From Adiantum capillus-veneris (taxonomy: Eukaryota; Streptophyta; Polypodiopsida; Polypodiales; Pteridaceae), in NCBI GenBank assembly GCA_014529385.2, contig CM043970.1, positions 47,639,779 to 47,703,778 of the forward strand: a stretch of DNA of 64,000 nucleotides. Direction: 5' to 3'. Positions within the stretch are counted from its first letter, which is position 1, and each line of letters begins with the position of its first letter. Below the pieces are notes generated by a model. That model did not search any database, was not told the DNA's origin, and saw only the letters and a program-made list of their open reading frames with translations. The position numbers and the translations under genes are program-made. Positions 13,096 through 25,992 of this stretch are shown piece after piece.

Positions 13096-14108
13096 CTGTT
13101 CATTGAATAGAGTGCAAAGTTAGCAGATTTGTCGAAATTTTCTTTGAAATGTCCTTTAGACTGAAATGCTATCAATTTGGTCCAATTTTCTTCAAATCAA
13201 TTTTTGAACAAGCAAAGATGCATAAAAACATGCAAGGAACAAAATTGTATGGTCAAAACAAAAATTTGCAACCAAAGTAAATAATTGCGATTATTTACAG
13301 ATGAGGTTTTCAACTTTTTGTAAACTTGGCTTTATAGGCTTGAAGTATATACCAAATACATGCTCTGAGTGAAATATGGGCTCTTTTGGATGCATAGGGT
13401 GAAAATGGTACCAGATTTTGGCTTTAGATCTTTGAAACAGTAGATATAAAGGAAATTTGAGATTTTGAGCTCCAAATTGGTTCAAACTTGGCTAGTGGGC
13501 TTAGCACATCATGTACTTTGGATGTATGATGGCAAATATCAAAGTTCTTCAATTTTTTGGCTCATTTGGAGTCAGTTTGGCCTCGTATGTTGAATTTGAT
13601 ACTTTGTAACCTTCGAGCCGTTTTATGCTTTTCGAGGGCTTTGCTTGATGGATTTCACCAAACCAATCATAAACATTGTATATGGACCTCATAAGCAAGC
13701 CATCTGTGGAGTCAGGTCAGAATTCTGGAATTTGTCAAAAACCTAACTTTTCTACTAGGGACCCCCTTGACCCCTGTTGAATGGTCATCTGATGGTATAG
13801 AAAGGTTCTATTATGTTAGGGCATGCTATGGTTCAAATCCCATCCGATTTGGTCAAGCTTGCAGGCCGCTATGGTCAGTTTTAGGTCGTAGGTCTTTGTG
13901 CACTGCTCTCTTTCTAGGGCTTTAGACTAGCTACCGGCCGTACAAAATAAATCATTGTTGAGTAAAGAACTTACCCCTCATTTCTCGTGTGAGACGGCGT
14001 TGAAAATGGCCAACTGTGAGCTCCAAAAAAGTCGCTCGAAAGACGCCGAAATCTCTCACTGCAAAGGCTCCAAGTGGAAATGAGGTGGTTTTAGACTACC
14101 TTGGATAT
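13096..14108 (-). other. Spacer between pol and third ORF
   Basis: About 1 kb without a credible reading frame, inside the Athila-like element. It is AT-rich. It may hold signals for expressing the third ORF, such as an internal promoter or splice acceptor, but none could be assigned. Confidence 0.55.
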
Positions 14109-14486
14109 CTATACCCGGACTTCCCGAACAATGAGTTTCCCTCCTTTAGGTGATAGCTTAAGTTGATTTGTATCCCAATCTGGTACTGCTTTGTATGTTT
14201 GCATCCAGGGAATTCCTAGAATCATCGTGTCATTCATGTGTTCATCTGGCAAGCATACAAGCTGATGAGGACATGAACATCCATGTACTATCACGTTTAA
14301 GTTGACTACTCCCAATTTTGGAGTTGGGTTCTTGTTGCATCCTTTGATTGTCGCTATTCCTTCTGTCAATGCTTGATTTGTGGGCTTCTTGTATGTGGAA
14401 TAACTGACTGCATTTACTCGAGCTCCTGTGTCGACCAAAGCATTGGTGCTATGATTGTCGAGCTGTACTTTGATGCACAGGTCCAT
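14109..14486 (-). pseudogene. Second retropepsin-like domain, downstream of integrase
   Basis: It reads in the same frame as the integrase C-terminus (15074-14655), separated by two stop codons. It has the two landmark motifs of a retroviral-type aspartic protease: NALVDTGARVNAVS (catalytic Asp-Thr-Gly-Ala) near its start and MILGIPWM (the Ile-Leu-Gly motif) about 60 residues later, followed by a DW. The canonical protease of this element lies upstream of reverse transcriptase at 19018-19431 with DSGAG. A second copy after integrase is not the usual Gypsy order. It could be a duplicated or captured protease domain, or the start of a different polyprotein whose other parts are lost. Confidence 0.7.
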
Positions 14487-14654
14487 TCCATCTAACTAGT
14501 CATTATCTATTGAAACTACGTCTTTAGGTAATTCCCATTGTCGATCATCTATTTTCAGAGTGTTGATGGGAATCGGTATCTGTTGATTCTTGAGAGCAGC
14601 TTTCCGCTTGAGTACTCGAAGCTGAGCTTCCTCTTGGGCTTCATCAATAACCTA

Positions 14655-15074
14655 CTATTGTTTGAGCTTCCGTTGTTTGGCTGCATGCACTCTTTCTAGC
14701 AATTCATTGGTTAGTGGCAAATTGTATTTCTTTAAACGACATCCACTAATCCAATTAGCCATTGGTTCACCATATAGGGTGGACAATTTTACTGCTCCAC
14801 TTGGAGATACATCTTCAATGATAAACAGTCCATTTCTCTTTTTCTTAAACTTGGGAATGTGTTGCTTAAGGGAATAGACTAAAACTAAATCCCCTTTCTT
14901 GAAGATTTTTGTGATTAAGTGGGAATCAAAAAACTGTTTTTGTTTTCGCTTTTGTGCATAGATATGAGCTACAGCAGTTAGCCTTTGCTCGTCTAGCTTT
15001 TCCAAATCTTTGAGTCTTTTTGACAATTCATGTCTAGTCCACTCACGATTTTGTGCTACCCTTAATGTCGGCAA
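14655..15074 (-). pseudogene. Integrase C-terminal region
   Basis: Continuation of the Gypsy integrase. It has a basic region (HIYAQKRKQKQFFDSHL), the GDLVLVYSL strand typical of the C-terminal integrase fold, and a WISGCRLKKYN tail. No chromodomain was seen, in line with an Athila/Tat-type element. The frame to the integrase core at 15081 is broken by a stop. Confidence 0.8.
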
Positions 15075-15080
15075 TAGAAA

Positions 15081-15602
15081 TTATATTGGAAGTATGGCAT
15101 CAAGACCATAAACAAGGTTAAAGGGTGTAGCATTTAGAGCTGTTTTGAATGAAATGCGGTAAGCCCATAGAGCAGCATGGAGATTCATTTCCCAGTCTGT
15201 CCTTCCTGAACTAACCACTTTAGTCAGCACCGAGCTAAGAATTTTATTCAAATACTCAGCTTGTCCAATTGCTTGTGGGTGATAGGGAGCTGATTTGTTA
15301 TGGATGACCATAAACTCATTAAGAAAATACTCTATTATCTCATTAAGAAAATGAGTTTCCTGATCACTGACAATCTCTATTGGCAGTCCATACCTCGTGA
15401 ATACATACTCATATAAGAATGCAAAAGTGGTTCTAGCATCATTCTTTTGAGTTGCTTTAGCCTCGATCCACTTGGTCAAATAGTCCGTAGCTACAATGAT
15501 ATATTGAGCTTGGGTTCTATAAACAGGTGGCTCTATTGGTCCAACAAAATCTATACCCCATTTTCCAAAATCTCTAGCCCCCATCATTGGTCTTAAGGGC
15601 AT
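15081..15602 (-). pseudogene. Integrase catalytic core
   Basis: A Gypsy integrase core with all three acidic residues visible: Asp in KWGIDFVGPI, Asp in IEIVSDQETHF, and Glu in YHPQAIGQAEYLNK. WAYRISFKTALNATPFNLVYG, near the end, is the typical plant Gypsy sequence. The core itself is uninterrupted, but its links to the zinc-binding part and the C-terminal part are broken by stops. Confidence 0.9.
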
Positions 15603-15611
15603 GCTATCTAT

Positions 15612-15950
15612 TCATGTTGTCATTTTTGCTTGTTGACAAGCATCACACCTTTGAACATATTCTTTAGCATCTGCAAAAAGTGTTGGCCACCATATGCCTA
15701 CCATCAAGATTGCTCTTGCGGTGGTCTCACTAGAAAAGTGGCCTCCAGCTTGGCCTCCAGCTAATCCAGCATGTACTTGTTCTATAATTGGAATATACTT
15801 GTTTTCATTTGCAAAAAGATGCAAATCTTTACCTCTCCGATACAATTGGTTTCCAATAAGAGCATAGTCTCTTGCTTCAGTTTCAATTGCTCTTTGACGG
15901 CGTTTACTCATATCCTCAGGAAATGTTTGGCTTGATAAGTAAGTAACCAA
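15612..15950 (-). pseudogene. Integrase zinc-binding (HHCC) region
   Basis: It contains the His-His-Cys-Cys finger: VHAGLAGGQAGGHFSSETTA, then YVQRCDACQQAK. There is a small internal duplication (GGQAGG). The upstream side is disrupted by the 95-base tandem duplication at 15863-16052. Confidence 0.85.
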
Positions 15951-16052
15951 ATAAGATCATAGTCTCTTGCTTCAGTTTCAATTGCTCTTTGACGGCGTTT
16001 ACTCATATCCTCAGGAAATGTTTGGCTTGATAAGTAAGTAACCAAATAATTA
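15863..16052. repeat. 95-base tandem duplication in pol
   Basis: The same sequence (CATAGTCTCTTGCTTCAG and onward) starts at 15863 and again at 15958. As 95 is not a multiple of three, it shifts the pol frame. Confidence 0.85.
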
Positions 16053-16189
16053 CTCCACTTAGGAGCATGTGACATTTGAAACAATGTTACATGAGGAATG
16101 GGTGTCTATTTTTGACATTGAGGGTAATCCTTTACAAAAGATCAAACATCTCTCCTCATAGTCGGCCAAAATACTCCAAGTCTTAAGAT

Positions 16190-17034
16190 TCATTGCATAG
16201 TTTGGTCTTCCGCGAAGTGAAGTCCTACTATGGTAACATGTGCTTGACTTAGGTACTGTTCTTTTTCTTCAGGGTTAATGCATAAAAGCAATATCCCATC
16301 CCGATTTATTTTGTATAGCCTTCCAGCTAGTAATTGATACATAGCCGATTGCTCGAGTAATCCGATTGTGATAGGAAGTGATATTTGTGAATCCACTTGA
16401 GCTATCGTCATTAATGACACAATTTTTTTCGACCATCTAGGTATCATTTCTACGGAGAACAAAGAGGCATCTGGTAGATCATCGTCTACCCCTTTAGGTG
16501 ATTCCCCTGAAACAATCCTTGACAAATACTCTGCTCGTTGATGTGTAGTGCCTTTTTTTTAACAACCACAGTGAAATCAAATTCAAGGAGAATGATGAAC
16601 CATCTCACTATTCTCCCTATGCTGCATGGCTTGTTGACCAAATACAACAAAGCTTGGTGGTCCACAAAGAACACAAACTTGTTGGCTAAGAGGCAATGTC
16701 TATACTTTTTAATGGCATATATCATTCCTAATCCTTCTCTTTTGGTGGTGGTGTAATTATTTTCCGCCATGTTCAATTGTCGGCTAGCATAAGAAATAGG
16801 AAAGTCAAAATTTTCATCTCTTGGTTGAGCTAATATACAACCGATAGCAAAATTAGAAGCATCTACATGTACGTGGAATACCTTATCCCAATCTGGTGCT
16901 TTCAATATTGGAGCTGAGGTGAGAGCTTGCTTAAGCTTCATGAAGGATTCTTCACACGCCTCGGTCCATTCAAAGTGCGTAATCAAGCTATACATGGGTT
17001 TTGCAATTATAGCGTACATGTAGATAACATCCAC
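16190..17034 (-). pseudogene. RNase H domain and linker to integrase
   Basis: RNase H of the Gypsy type: FHVHVDASNFAIGCILAQ (first catalytic Asp), PISYASRQLNMAENNYTTTK with the Glu-containing block TKREGLGMIYAIKKYRHCL, and FVDHQALLYLVNK. The downstream linker (16525-16190) reads in a second, overlapping frame, so there is a frameshift near 16500. Confidence 0.85.
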
Positions 17035-17870
17035 AATGCCCCATGAAGGCTTGTACCCCCTTTACTGTTGTTGGTCTAGGCAATTCAACAATGAAATGAA
17101 TCTTCTCAATATCAGTAGCTATGCCATTTTTAGACACTATATGTCCAAGAATTTTTTCTTGTCTACCCATGAATGTGCACTTTTCGGGATTTAAGCAAAT
17201 CCTATAAAGTCTACATTTTTTGAATACCTTTTTGAGGTGTTCAAAATGATTAGCCCGGATTGATGCATGCACGCATAGATCATCCATATATAATTCAAAG
17301 AATTTCCTAAGGTATTCTTTGAAATCATAGCTCATCAACCTTTGAAATGTGGCTGGAGCATTAGTTAACCCAAATGGCATAACCCGATAGGCAAATATAC
17401 CCCATTCTGTTGCAAAAGCAGTTTTATGTTGATCTTTTGGGTCAACCAAAAGCTGATTGTATCCTGAAAACTGTCTAAGAAGCTATAAGCTTCTTTTCCA
17501 GCAACTCGTTCTAAAACATGCTCAGTTATCGAAAAGGAAAGTTGTCTCTGATCGTAGCTGCATTCACCTTTTTGAGATTAACACACACTCATAATTTTCC
17601 ATTCTTCTTGGGTACTACCACAATTGGAGACACCCAATCTGTGTATTCAATTTTGTAAATGAATTCGGCTTCCTTTAGTTTTTCAATCTCTTCTTTTATA
17701 TTCCTTGCAAATGTTTTGTTATATGTATATGGTCTCTGTCCACTTGGTTTCATGTCATCTCTCATGGGTATGATATGTTGACAAATTTATGGATCAACAC
17801 CCTTGAGATCCTTGTAAGACCAAGCGAAGATATCCTGGTATTCCTTTAACAAGCTCAGCAAAAGATTTTT
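16988..17870 (-). pseudogene. Reverse transcriptase domain
   Basis: The C-terminal half (17449-16988) is one frame with WGIFAYRVMPFGLTNAPATF, the catalytic box LYMDDLCVHA, and LGHIVSKNGI. The N-terminal half (17870-17450) is readable only in pieces with stops, including the recognisable DWVSPIVVVPKKNGK. This polymerase copies element RNA into cDNA in the virus-like particle. This copy is dead. Confidence 0.88.
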
Positions 17871-17877
17871 TTTCTTC

Positions 17878-18831
17878 TTATGTTAGGTCATTTGCAATGT
17901 AAGCAGGTCTAGGCTCTTCTCCAGGCTCAACCAAGTTTATCCTTTTAGCGTTTTCAGGCCCTTCGTAAGAACCACCATGTTTCCGTAGTTCCCTAACAAG
18001 TTGTTCAACTATGATTTTCTGATCTTGGAGAGTATACTTTTTGTAATGGGATGGAACATGCATTACATCCTTACCATCCTCTTCCATGGTTTCCATTTTG
18101 GTTGTGTATATCTCCTTTAGAGATTGTTTCAACTCTTGATATTTCTTTTTCCGCTTGACTCGGGTCATGAGTGGTTTCTTATCCTGTGATTTTTCTTGAG
18201 TACCCTTCCTTGTTTTTGTCGATGTTTGAGACATTTTTGAGTTTTTGTTTGAAGGATATCTGCTAGTTATTTTATCCTTGACACAATCATTAACATCTAT
18301 CTGCATCAGGAATTGTGTTTTACTAGAGACTGATGGCATAGGTCTTATTTTCACAATTCCGGTGTCCCTCTTTCGTCTATACCACTTTTGTCTTCTTGAT
18401 TTCTGCTTTAGAAAATAAAAAAACTTTTCCTCCCCTCCTTTTAAGAGTAACTTAGCTCTCGTATGCTCTTTTTCTGACCCCGAATCTTCTGAGGTGGCTG
18501 AGTGTCCATCTAACTCATTAGTTGCATCGTAATAGAGGTCCGAAAAGACCTGTTGAGATTTCATTAGGTCCTTGGGTTCCTCATCTTTGTTTTCAATGTT
18601 GAGGATTGAAATAATTTGGATGGGAATTATTTCATAGCCATCCTCATTGAAAAATTGAGTAGGCATAGATTTATTCACACATACATTCATTGTCGCTAAA
18701 ATTTGAGTCCACTCGAATGGCTCAAATAAATTCTCTGGAAAGGGTTCAAGTACGTAGGCTTCATCTGTGCAGTCCCTTTCTAGGATACATTCTTCTTGTC
18801 TTAAGCTTCCGTTTTCTGAAGCTCCACACAT
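17878..18831 (-). pseudogene. Protease-to-RT spacer of the polyprotein
   Basis: A 317-codon frame rich in Lys, Glu and Ser, with no known domain, between the protease and reverse transcriptase. The end (IVEQLVRELRKHGGSYEGPE, then PRPAYIAND) is close to the start of reverse transcriptase. It is probably the variable linker of the pol polyprotein. Confidence 0.6.
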
Positions 18832-19017
18832 CTAAATAGGAGTGTCTTTGTTTAACCAGGATGGGAGTTTAGTTTCAGTTGAAGATACTGAATCAAGCTC
18901 TTGGATGGGTGTTTTCAAGACATCCCTATAAGTGTGATCTTTTAGATTGACTCTTGTTATAGATACCACTTGCTTCAAGTATAGATAGTTGTTTTCCCAA
19001 TCTTGGATAAGCTGTAC

Positions 19018-19431
19018 CTATCGCATGAAAGGTCTTCTCAATATGATTTCATAGTTGAGTTTTTTCCCAAAGTCTACTATAGCAAAAGTGTGTTGATATT
19101 CAATTCCACAGGAATTGACTATCACTTTTTCAAGCAGCCCTAATGGTCTCTCAACGTGTCCGTCAGCCAACTGCAATTTCATTTGAGTTTGTCTAATGGT
19201 TGGCTGTCCCCAGGATTCCCATATTGATTTTGTGGCTATGGCTATGCCAGCTCCACTATCTAGTATTGCCATGGTTTCAATGTCATTATATTTCAATGGG
19301 AGGGTGGTGTTTCCTTCTTCCCCTTCATAATATTCTCTGACCTTGTTCATGGGAACTGATCGAATCTCTTTGTTTTCCATTTCATTTTTCAGTTTTACCA
19401 AATTCTTTGAGATTAACCCCGTTATCTCCAC
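19018..19431 (-). pseudogene. Aspartic protease of the polyprotein
   Basis: A retropepsin-like domain at its normal place between gag and reverse transcriptase. It contains TMAILDSGAGIAIATKS with the catalytic Asp-Ser-Gly, GHVERPLGLLEKVIV, and the C-terminal YEIILRRPFM (ILGRPF motif with Arg for Gly). This would process the gag-pol precursor in an intact element. Confidence 0.85.
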
Positions 19432-19666
19432 CTTCTCTAGGGTTTTCTATAAATCATTCCATAAGTATGGTTTGAGCTTTAACAGTTCACCCAAGGTAAG
19501 AGTGCATTGGATGGGTGTAGACATGATTGAATGAATGTTGTCTACTTCTAGGGTCTGTTCAACTCTTTTACCTTGGGTGGTTTTACACACTATGGATTCA
19601 TCTTCGTTATCTCTTCCAAGTAAAAAGGTAATGTTTTAATGTCAATGTTTTTGACATTCCTGAAGC

Positions 19667-19810
19667 TTCCGATCCACAATCCCCGTATAAGGATTGTAAA
19701 TCCAGGTTCATATCAGAAGGTAGATTATCAAACCAAACTTCCGATCCACAATCCCCGTATAAGGATTATAAATCCAGGTTCATATTAGAAGGTAGATTAT
19801 CCAACCAGAC
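19667..19810. repeat. 72-base tandem duplication near the end of gag
   Basis: A unit starting TTCCGATCCACAATCCCCG occurs at 19667 and 19739. Its length, 24 codons, keeps the frame. The copies differ at a few bases. Confidence 0.85.
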
Positions 19811-21068
19811 TTCTTTTATAGGAGCTGACTTTAGAGCTAAGGCTCCCATCATTGATCTCTCTCACTTTTTTCCATAAGTATCTTGGCCAGTCTTCCTCTA
19901 CGAACGAAATTCCGTCTAAGGCATCCTCGCTGTCTGGCACTATAAGCTCTAGTTCATTTGTTTCAAGGTGGGGTTCTTCCACCACATTGAATTTTGCTTT
20001 CATTTCTTCTACCGCAAGCTCTTCAGGTTTTGCAATACTTTCAAGCTTGGGTTTTTGTTTTTCCAGCATTTCTTGCGTGATTCTTATCAAATTTTGATAA
20101 GCTTCCAGTTTAGCTACTTCCATGTCTAGAGATGGATAGTTTTTCCACTTGTTTTTCATGTTTTGGCCTGCTTTAAGTCCTGCTTGGTAGGCTTCTAAGG
20201 TGGCATTAATAGGCTCAAAAATTTTATCGACCAGAATGGATCCTCCAGATTTCACAGTTGTTTCCTTGAATTCACTGCCATTTTCTTTCAACTTGTCCTG
20301 GGCCAGCTTCTTTGCTTTCTCTTTGATTCCAACCCGTTGTTTTTGTTTTCTCATCTCATATCTTTTGCTTCTGCTCCCTTTGATTCTTTGAGAAGAAACT
20401 TTCGTGTTCTCCGAATCATCAAAGGAGTTGTGTTTCTTTTTCTTTGCCAGGGCTCTAGTGATTACCTTGATTGGAATAATCGGTTCACTATCTAATGAGC
20501 TACTAGGCATCACTTGGACTACGTTTACTACGGTTTTACCCTTGTTCAAAGGATTTTTAGGACAATCTTCCGGAAAGTGTCCTCCCTTTTTGCAACATTG
20601 TATGCAATAGGCTTCAATTGGTTTGAGGTTTTTGTCAGGCTTTGGACATTCGTTTTTCCAATGGTCGTTAGCACCACAGCTATGACAGTTTCCTGTTCTA
20701 GGCTTCATCATGGATCTTCCCATGGGAGGTCTGACACCTTGATTAGCTACATAATATATTGGTGCTAGCTCTGGTGGAGCATAAGTCACAGTTTCTTCTA
20801 TTGGTGGTGGATGTGGATTATACCAATCTCCCTCTACCATTACTGTAGATGGACTAGGCTCTGCAGAGGGTGTAACATGTACTAATGCTTGTTCATCTAT
20901 GACTCCTTCAGAGTGCATGTACTTTACAGGCACTACATTATGTCCTGGATATGGAGGTTGTTGTCCCAACACAGGTTGAGGTCTTTCCATACCCATTGGT
21001 GGTCTTTGAGCTTGGGCCATATTAGGCTGATATGTGTACATGGGTTGTCCTTGTGGCCGCATGGGCAC
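19797..21068 (-). pseudogene. gag C-terminal part with zinc knuckles
   Basis: The nucleocapsid-like part of gag. A Met/Pro/Gln-rich start is followed by the knuckle CHSCGANDHWKNEC (Cys-x2-Cys-x4-His-x4-Cys) near residues 128-141. A second related motif follows, CIQCCKKGGHFPEDC, with one extra residue before His. Basic and acidic linkers follow. It binds element RNA in the virus-like particle. Confidence 0.85.
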
Positions 21069-21167
21069 ATACTGAACATTCCCATCATACTTTGGTCTGA
21101 AGTAGCACTCATGGGTGGTCTGTTTACCCTCGATTTCACACCATTTTTGTGGCCTAATTGGTTGTCT

Positions 21168-21698
21168 CTATGGAGGTATCCCTTGTCCTGGTCCTCTCAT
21201 AGGTGCTTTTTGCATGTTTTTCATCATGTTGTTCATCCTTTTTAGCATACCTTCTATGGCTGAGAGTGGTGTCGTAGCAGCCATTCCCACTTGTGCTGGT
21301 TTAGTGGATGCTGTTTTCTTGCTTTGGTTATCCTTAGGGACATCTTCTTCGTTGAAAATCTTGCAATTGTCCCCTAGGTCAATAGCATCAGACACACACA
21401 CTTCTAGGGGTGTATGCTTTTTACTATAGAGTATAGCATGAAGTTCTTTGTTTAGAAATCCCTTTAGAAACAAAGATACAAGTTGTTCTTCTGCAGGTAT
21501 CTCCATCTCTGGGCATCTGGCAACGTATTGTTTCATTCGAGTTGCACAATCCCTAATAGACTCACCATGTTTCTGTTTAAAGCTGTAGATTTGAGTTACC
21601 ATATTATGTTTGATCCCTGTTTTGGAACAAGCAGCTACAAATCTTGAGCTAATGTGTTCAAGTCCCTGATTGACCTTGGTGGAATGTTTTGGAACCAT
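21168..21698 (-). pseudogene. gag capsid-like part
   Basis: The retrotransposon gag core: IYSFKQKHGESIRDCATRMK followed by QLVSLFLKGFLNKELHAIL, the usual plant Gypsy capsid pattern. A Met-rich coiled segment (IEGMLKRMNNMMKNMQK) leads toward the zinc-knuckle part. Confidence 0.85.
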
Positions 21699-21922
21699 GT
21701 CAATGCTTTTCCTTCTAATGTCATTCCAAACCCTTTGAATTGAATATGAAAATCGAATATACGCTCTGCTCTTAGCACTTGCTTAAAGCTTGCTAAGTGG
21801 TCGTATGGATCCCCTGATCCACTGTATTTTTTGACCCATTTTTGAAAATCAGCTGGTCTGACGTGTCTGTTTGGTTCAACTCCCAGTCTTCTGGGAGTTG
21901 GTCCTGTTCCGAGTCCTTCAAA

Positions 21923-22273
21923 CTAGTCTGTTGGAAATAGTGACTCATGTAGCCCTAGTCTGGCCTTAGTGTCACACGGTTTTCTACATGATGAGGTGTT
22001 TTCTGGTTTCTTCACATTACTCTCTGATGATCTCTCACGATGTTCATCTCTTGGAATTGTTTCTTGTCCTTGCCCCAATATCCAATCCCATATGGAATAC
22101 CCTTGGTATTTGATTTGTTCTACCTCCTCAGGAGTCATCATAACAAAGTTGTTGTTATAACAATCCCTAAACAGGTAGGTTGGTAGGTCCGCTAATCCCT
22201 TATCTTTGATCTTGAAGATATAGATGATCTTCATGGCCATTAATTGTCCTGGTTTGGCATGAGAAGTCCACAT
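21923..22273 (-). pseudogene. gag central fragment
   Basis: A frame between the N-terminal and capsid parts, with PGQLMAMKIIYIFKIKDKGL and VEQIKYQGYSIWDWILGQGQ. It is joined by frame breaks to its neighbours and has no known function of its own. Confidence 0.6.
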
Positions 22274-22297
22274 AAGATCTTTTATGTTTCTATCTTT

Positions 22298-22765
22298 TCA
22301 ACAATAGACTCCAATCCGAGGATTATCCGTACTAAGCCGTTTCAAAGGCTTCAAGTCTACTTGATTGTATCCCTCGAATTCTGAAGTTGGTGGTCCTTCT
22401 TTTGCTGACATATATGGGATAATGGTTTTTACTTCTAACCCCCATTTTTCTATCACGTCAAGGTTTTTGACTTGTAAATACTGAGTTTCGTTTCGATCCA
22501 TGTATATTTTTCCTTGTTTGTTTGCCCTAACCTCTTCTTCAAACTCAATACCATGGTTATCAATGCGAATAGCATACTCCTCGTTAGGGTCCAAGTAAAC
22601 GTGAGATTCATGAGAGTTAGTCTTGTAAAAGGATAGTATATGCTTATAGCGCACTGCCGTTCCGGTTTTCGAGTGAGTCGAGCAAGAAGACATTTCGGAT
22701 GTTGAATCTGAAAAAGTATCTGAGACTTCTTTAGGAATTGTGTGCAAGGAATTGCCTTGATTCAT
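22298..22765 (-). pseudogene. gag N-terminal part
   Basis: It starts MNQGNSLHTIPKEVSDTFSD and contains RYKHILSFYKTNSHESHVYL and IEFEEEVRANKQGKIYMDRN. The same blocks occur in the second Athila-like element at 28881-29404 (RFKHILTFFKTNKHGAQIYV, IEFEEDVRVNKQDTFYMDRN), which supports this as the true gag start. Confidence 0.8.
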
Positions 22766-24056
<1,291 letters not shown>

Positions 24057-24079
24057 TCGATCCCCGGCAACGGGACCCA
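24057..24079 (-). promoter_or_regulatory. Primer-binding site, tRNA-Asp type
   Basis: The plus strand reads TTCGATCCCCGGCAACGG followed by GACCCA, directly next to the LTR. Plant tRNA-Asp ends TTCGATCCCCGGCAACGG then CGCCA, so 18 bases match and the last few are altered. tRNA-Asp priming is typical of Athila elements. Confidence 0.8.
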
Positions 24080-24978
24080 TGTCTAACTTCACCATCCTAT
24101 CTTATTGCAGTATTAGCGAGAACCACGATTAATTTGTCAAACCATGGGACGAAGCTGACTCGACTAGTGCATAGAGGCTACAAGAGGTTGTCAATCTCTC
24201 GAAAAACAACTAACAACTTGCATCTAACTCAAGCTACACTCAAGTGACTGAAACCACCAAAAGCCAATCGCTCATAGGCAAGCAAATCACATCCGTTACA
24301 CCATCAAATGACATCCAAATGTAATGAAACTTCTAGGACAAGTTTATAAGACCTAAGCACACATGCTTAAGGTCTCAAACCCCACTTTAGGTCAAGTTCC
24401 AAAATTGCGATTATTAACAATGATGGATTTTTGACCTAGTCGTTTTCGACCCAGAATGCATCTAAATGCTTAGCAATGATGCCCCAATACCCCACCTATG
24501 TTTAGTTTTTGATTTAAAAGTATAAATTCCTAGTTATGATGAAATTAGGCAGCGGGTCGGCGACGCCAAAAGCTATGAAATACTGTGAATGGCTTACGTC
24601 AATGTGTAGAGCTCTTACCTGCGGTTGCAATGCAACAAACGCAATCACAATGTGACAACCGGAGAGGGAGTAGGAAGCGCAAGAAGGAGAGAAGTGAGAA
24701 CCGTTAGCTCACGCTGTGTATTTCTTATTCAAAAACTTACAAAAATTGGCTTTTATACCTTAGACAAGGTTTTTGGGTGGTCAAAAATAATAGTGTGGAG
24801 TTCTACCAAAGCTGGGAAATGACTAGCTGATACAATCTGGAAGCTTGTATCCCCGGCTTATTAATTACAGAGTTTATATGAGAAAATAGGAGTTACAATA
24901 TTCCTAATTTATCAAAATAATAAATGTTTTACAAAGAGAACTCTGAAAAATGATGTCCGTGTTAGCTTGCTGCTAACA
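24080..24978 (-). repeat. 5' LTR of Athila-like element
   Basis: 899 bases, partner of 8610-9519. By eye about 23 differences in the first 350 bases. It ends AACA next to the target duplication GATGC. Confidence 0.88.
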
Positions 24979-24983
24979 GATGC
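24979..24983. repeat. Target-site duplication GATGC (right)
   Basis: Right-hand partner of the duplication at 8594-8598. The sequence continues as LARD-like internal DNA homologous to 54725 onward. Confidence 0.85.
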
Positions 24984-25992
24984 TCCAATTTATAGTTGAA
25001 AGTGGTGTTTTTTAGTCGACAAAGCGGTTGGCTGATGGTCGAGGTGTTTGATGGTCGAGTTTGAAGCTGACGGAGATGGCGGAGCCAGGTTTTGGCCCCA
25101 TATTTACAAGTGTTGAAGATCACGAGGTTTGGATAACAGATTTTGAATTATGACTGATATCAATATGTATATTGACGGATGCAAAAAGATTGCAGACGGT
25201 GCTACTGTTGATGCGAGGACGAGCCAAGGTGTGGTTCGATGGTTTACAGAGCAGTGATCGAGAATCATGGCAAAGATTGCAAATCCATTTTTTGGAGTGG
25301 TTTTGAGAGGTGATTACACCGGAAGAAGCTGGTGCAAGGCTGAAGGTGGTACACCAGGATGTAAGTAAAGATTTATCTATTTTCATTGAGCAGTTTGAAG
25401 CTTGTTGGAAGCAGTTAGAGGTTGCTACTGGGGTCAAGAGCAATCAGTATTTGAAGTTGTCAAAGCTGTTAGAGTGCTTGTATCCAAGGATTAGAGAAAA
25501 GGTCGAAGACGGCGTGTATATATACGAAGACATGGTCTATCTGGCAAAGATAAAGAGTAGAAACCTGAAGCGAAAACTGGATTTGGGCATGTTGAAGCCA
25601 ACAGATTATATGCGTGTTGTGGAGGTAGAAAAGTGCTTCCAGTTGTTCAAAGTGTAGAACCTGTTGAGGTAAGACCTACTGTTGGTTATGTTCCTTGGAA
25701 GTTTCCAGTTCGTGATTTGCATGTACCGAGGGTGGAAGAGTTTGTCAATGAGCAGAAGCTCCATATTGAGGTGAACAAAGATGCGAAAGTGGTAGTAGAT
25801 ATGGAGGTTCCGGTGCGGGTTGAAGGGGTAAAGCCTGTTCTTGTGGAAAGTTTGCATGAAAAGATAGCAGAATGTGATGGGGTTGTAGATACCGAGGGTT
25901 CAGGAGTTGATGAAGAAAGAGAGAAAAGTCGGGAAGATGGTGAAACTTTTGTGGAGCAGCCAGTGGATGAAGGAGAAGGAATAGAGTCATAG
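24984..25992 (+). mobile_element. Internal region of LARD-like copy A
   Basis: It continues the element interrupted at 8593, and is homologous to 54725-55090 of copy B. It carries gag-like frames and no recognisable polymerase or integrase of its own. About 240 bases at 25060-25310 have no counterpart in copy B, so they were inserted here or lost there. Confidence 0.65.
25310..25657 (+). pseudogene. gag-like ORF of LARD-like copy A
   Basis: A frame including EEAGARLKVVHQDVSKDLS, IFIEQFEACWKQLEVATGVK, then KLLECLYPRIREKVEDGV. The spacing of Phe/Leu/Trp residues (FIEQFEACWKQL) resembles the capsid part of LTR retrotransposon gag. The copy at 54795-55090 encodes the same blocks. A second, overlapping frame (25633-25992) continues with an acidic Val/Glu-rich tail, so a frameshift near 25640 is likely. 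Confidence 0.55.
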
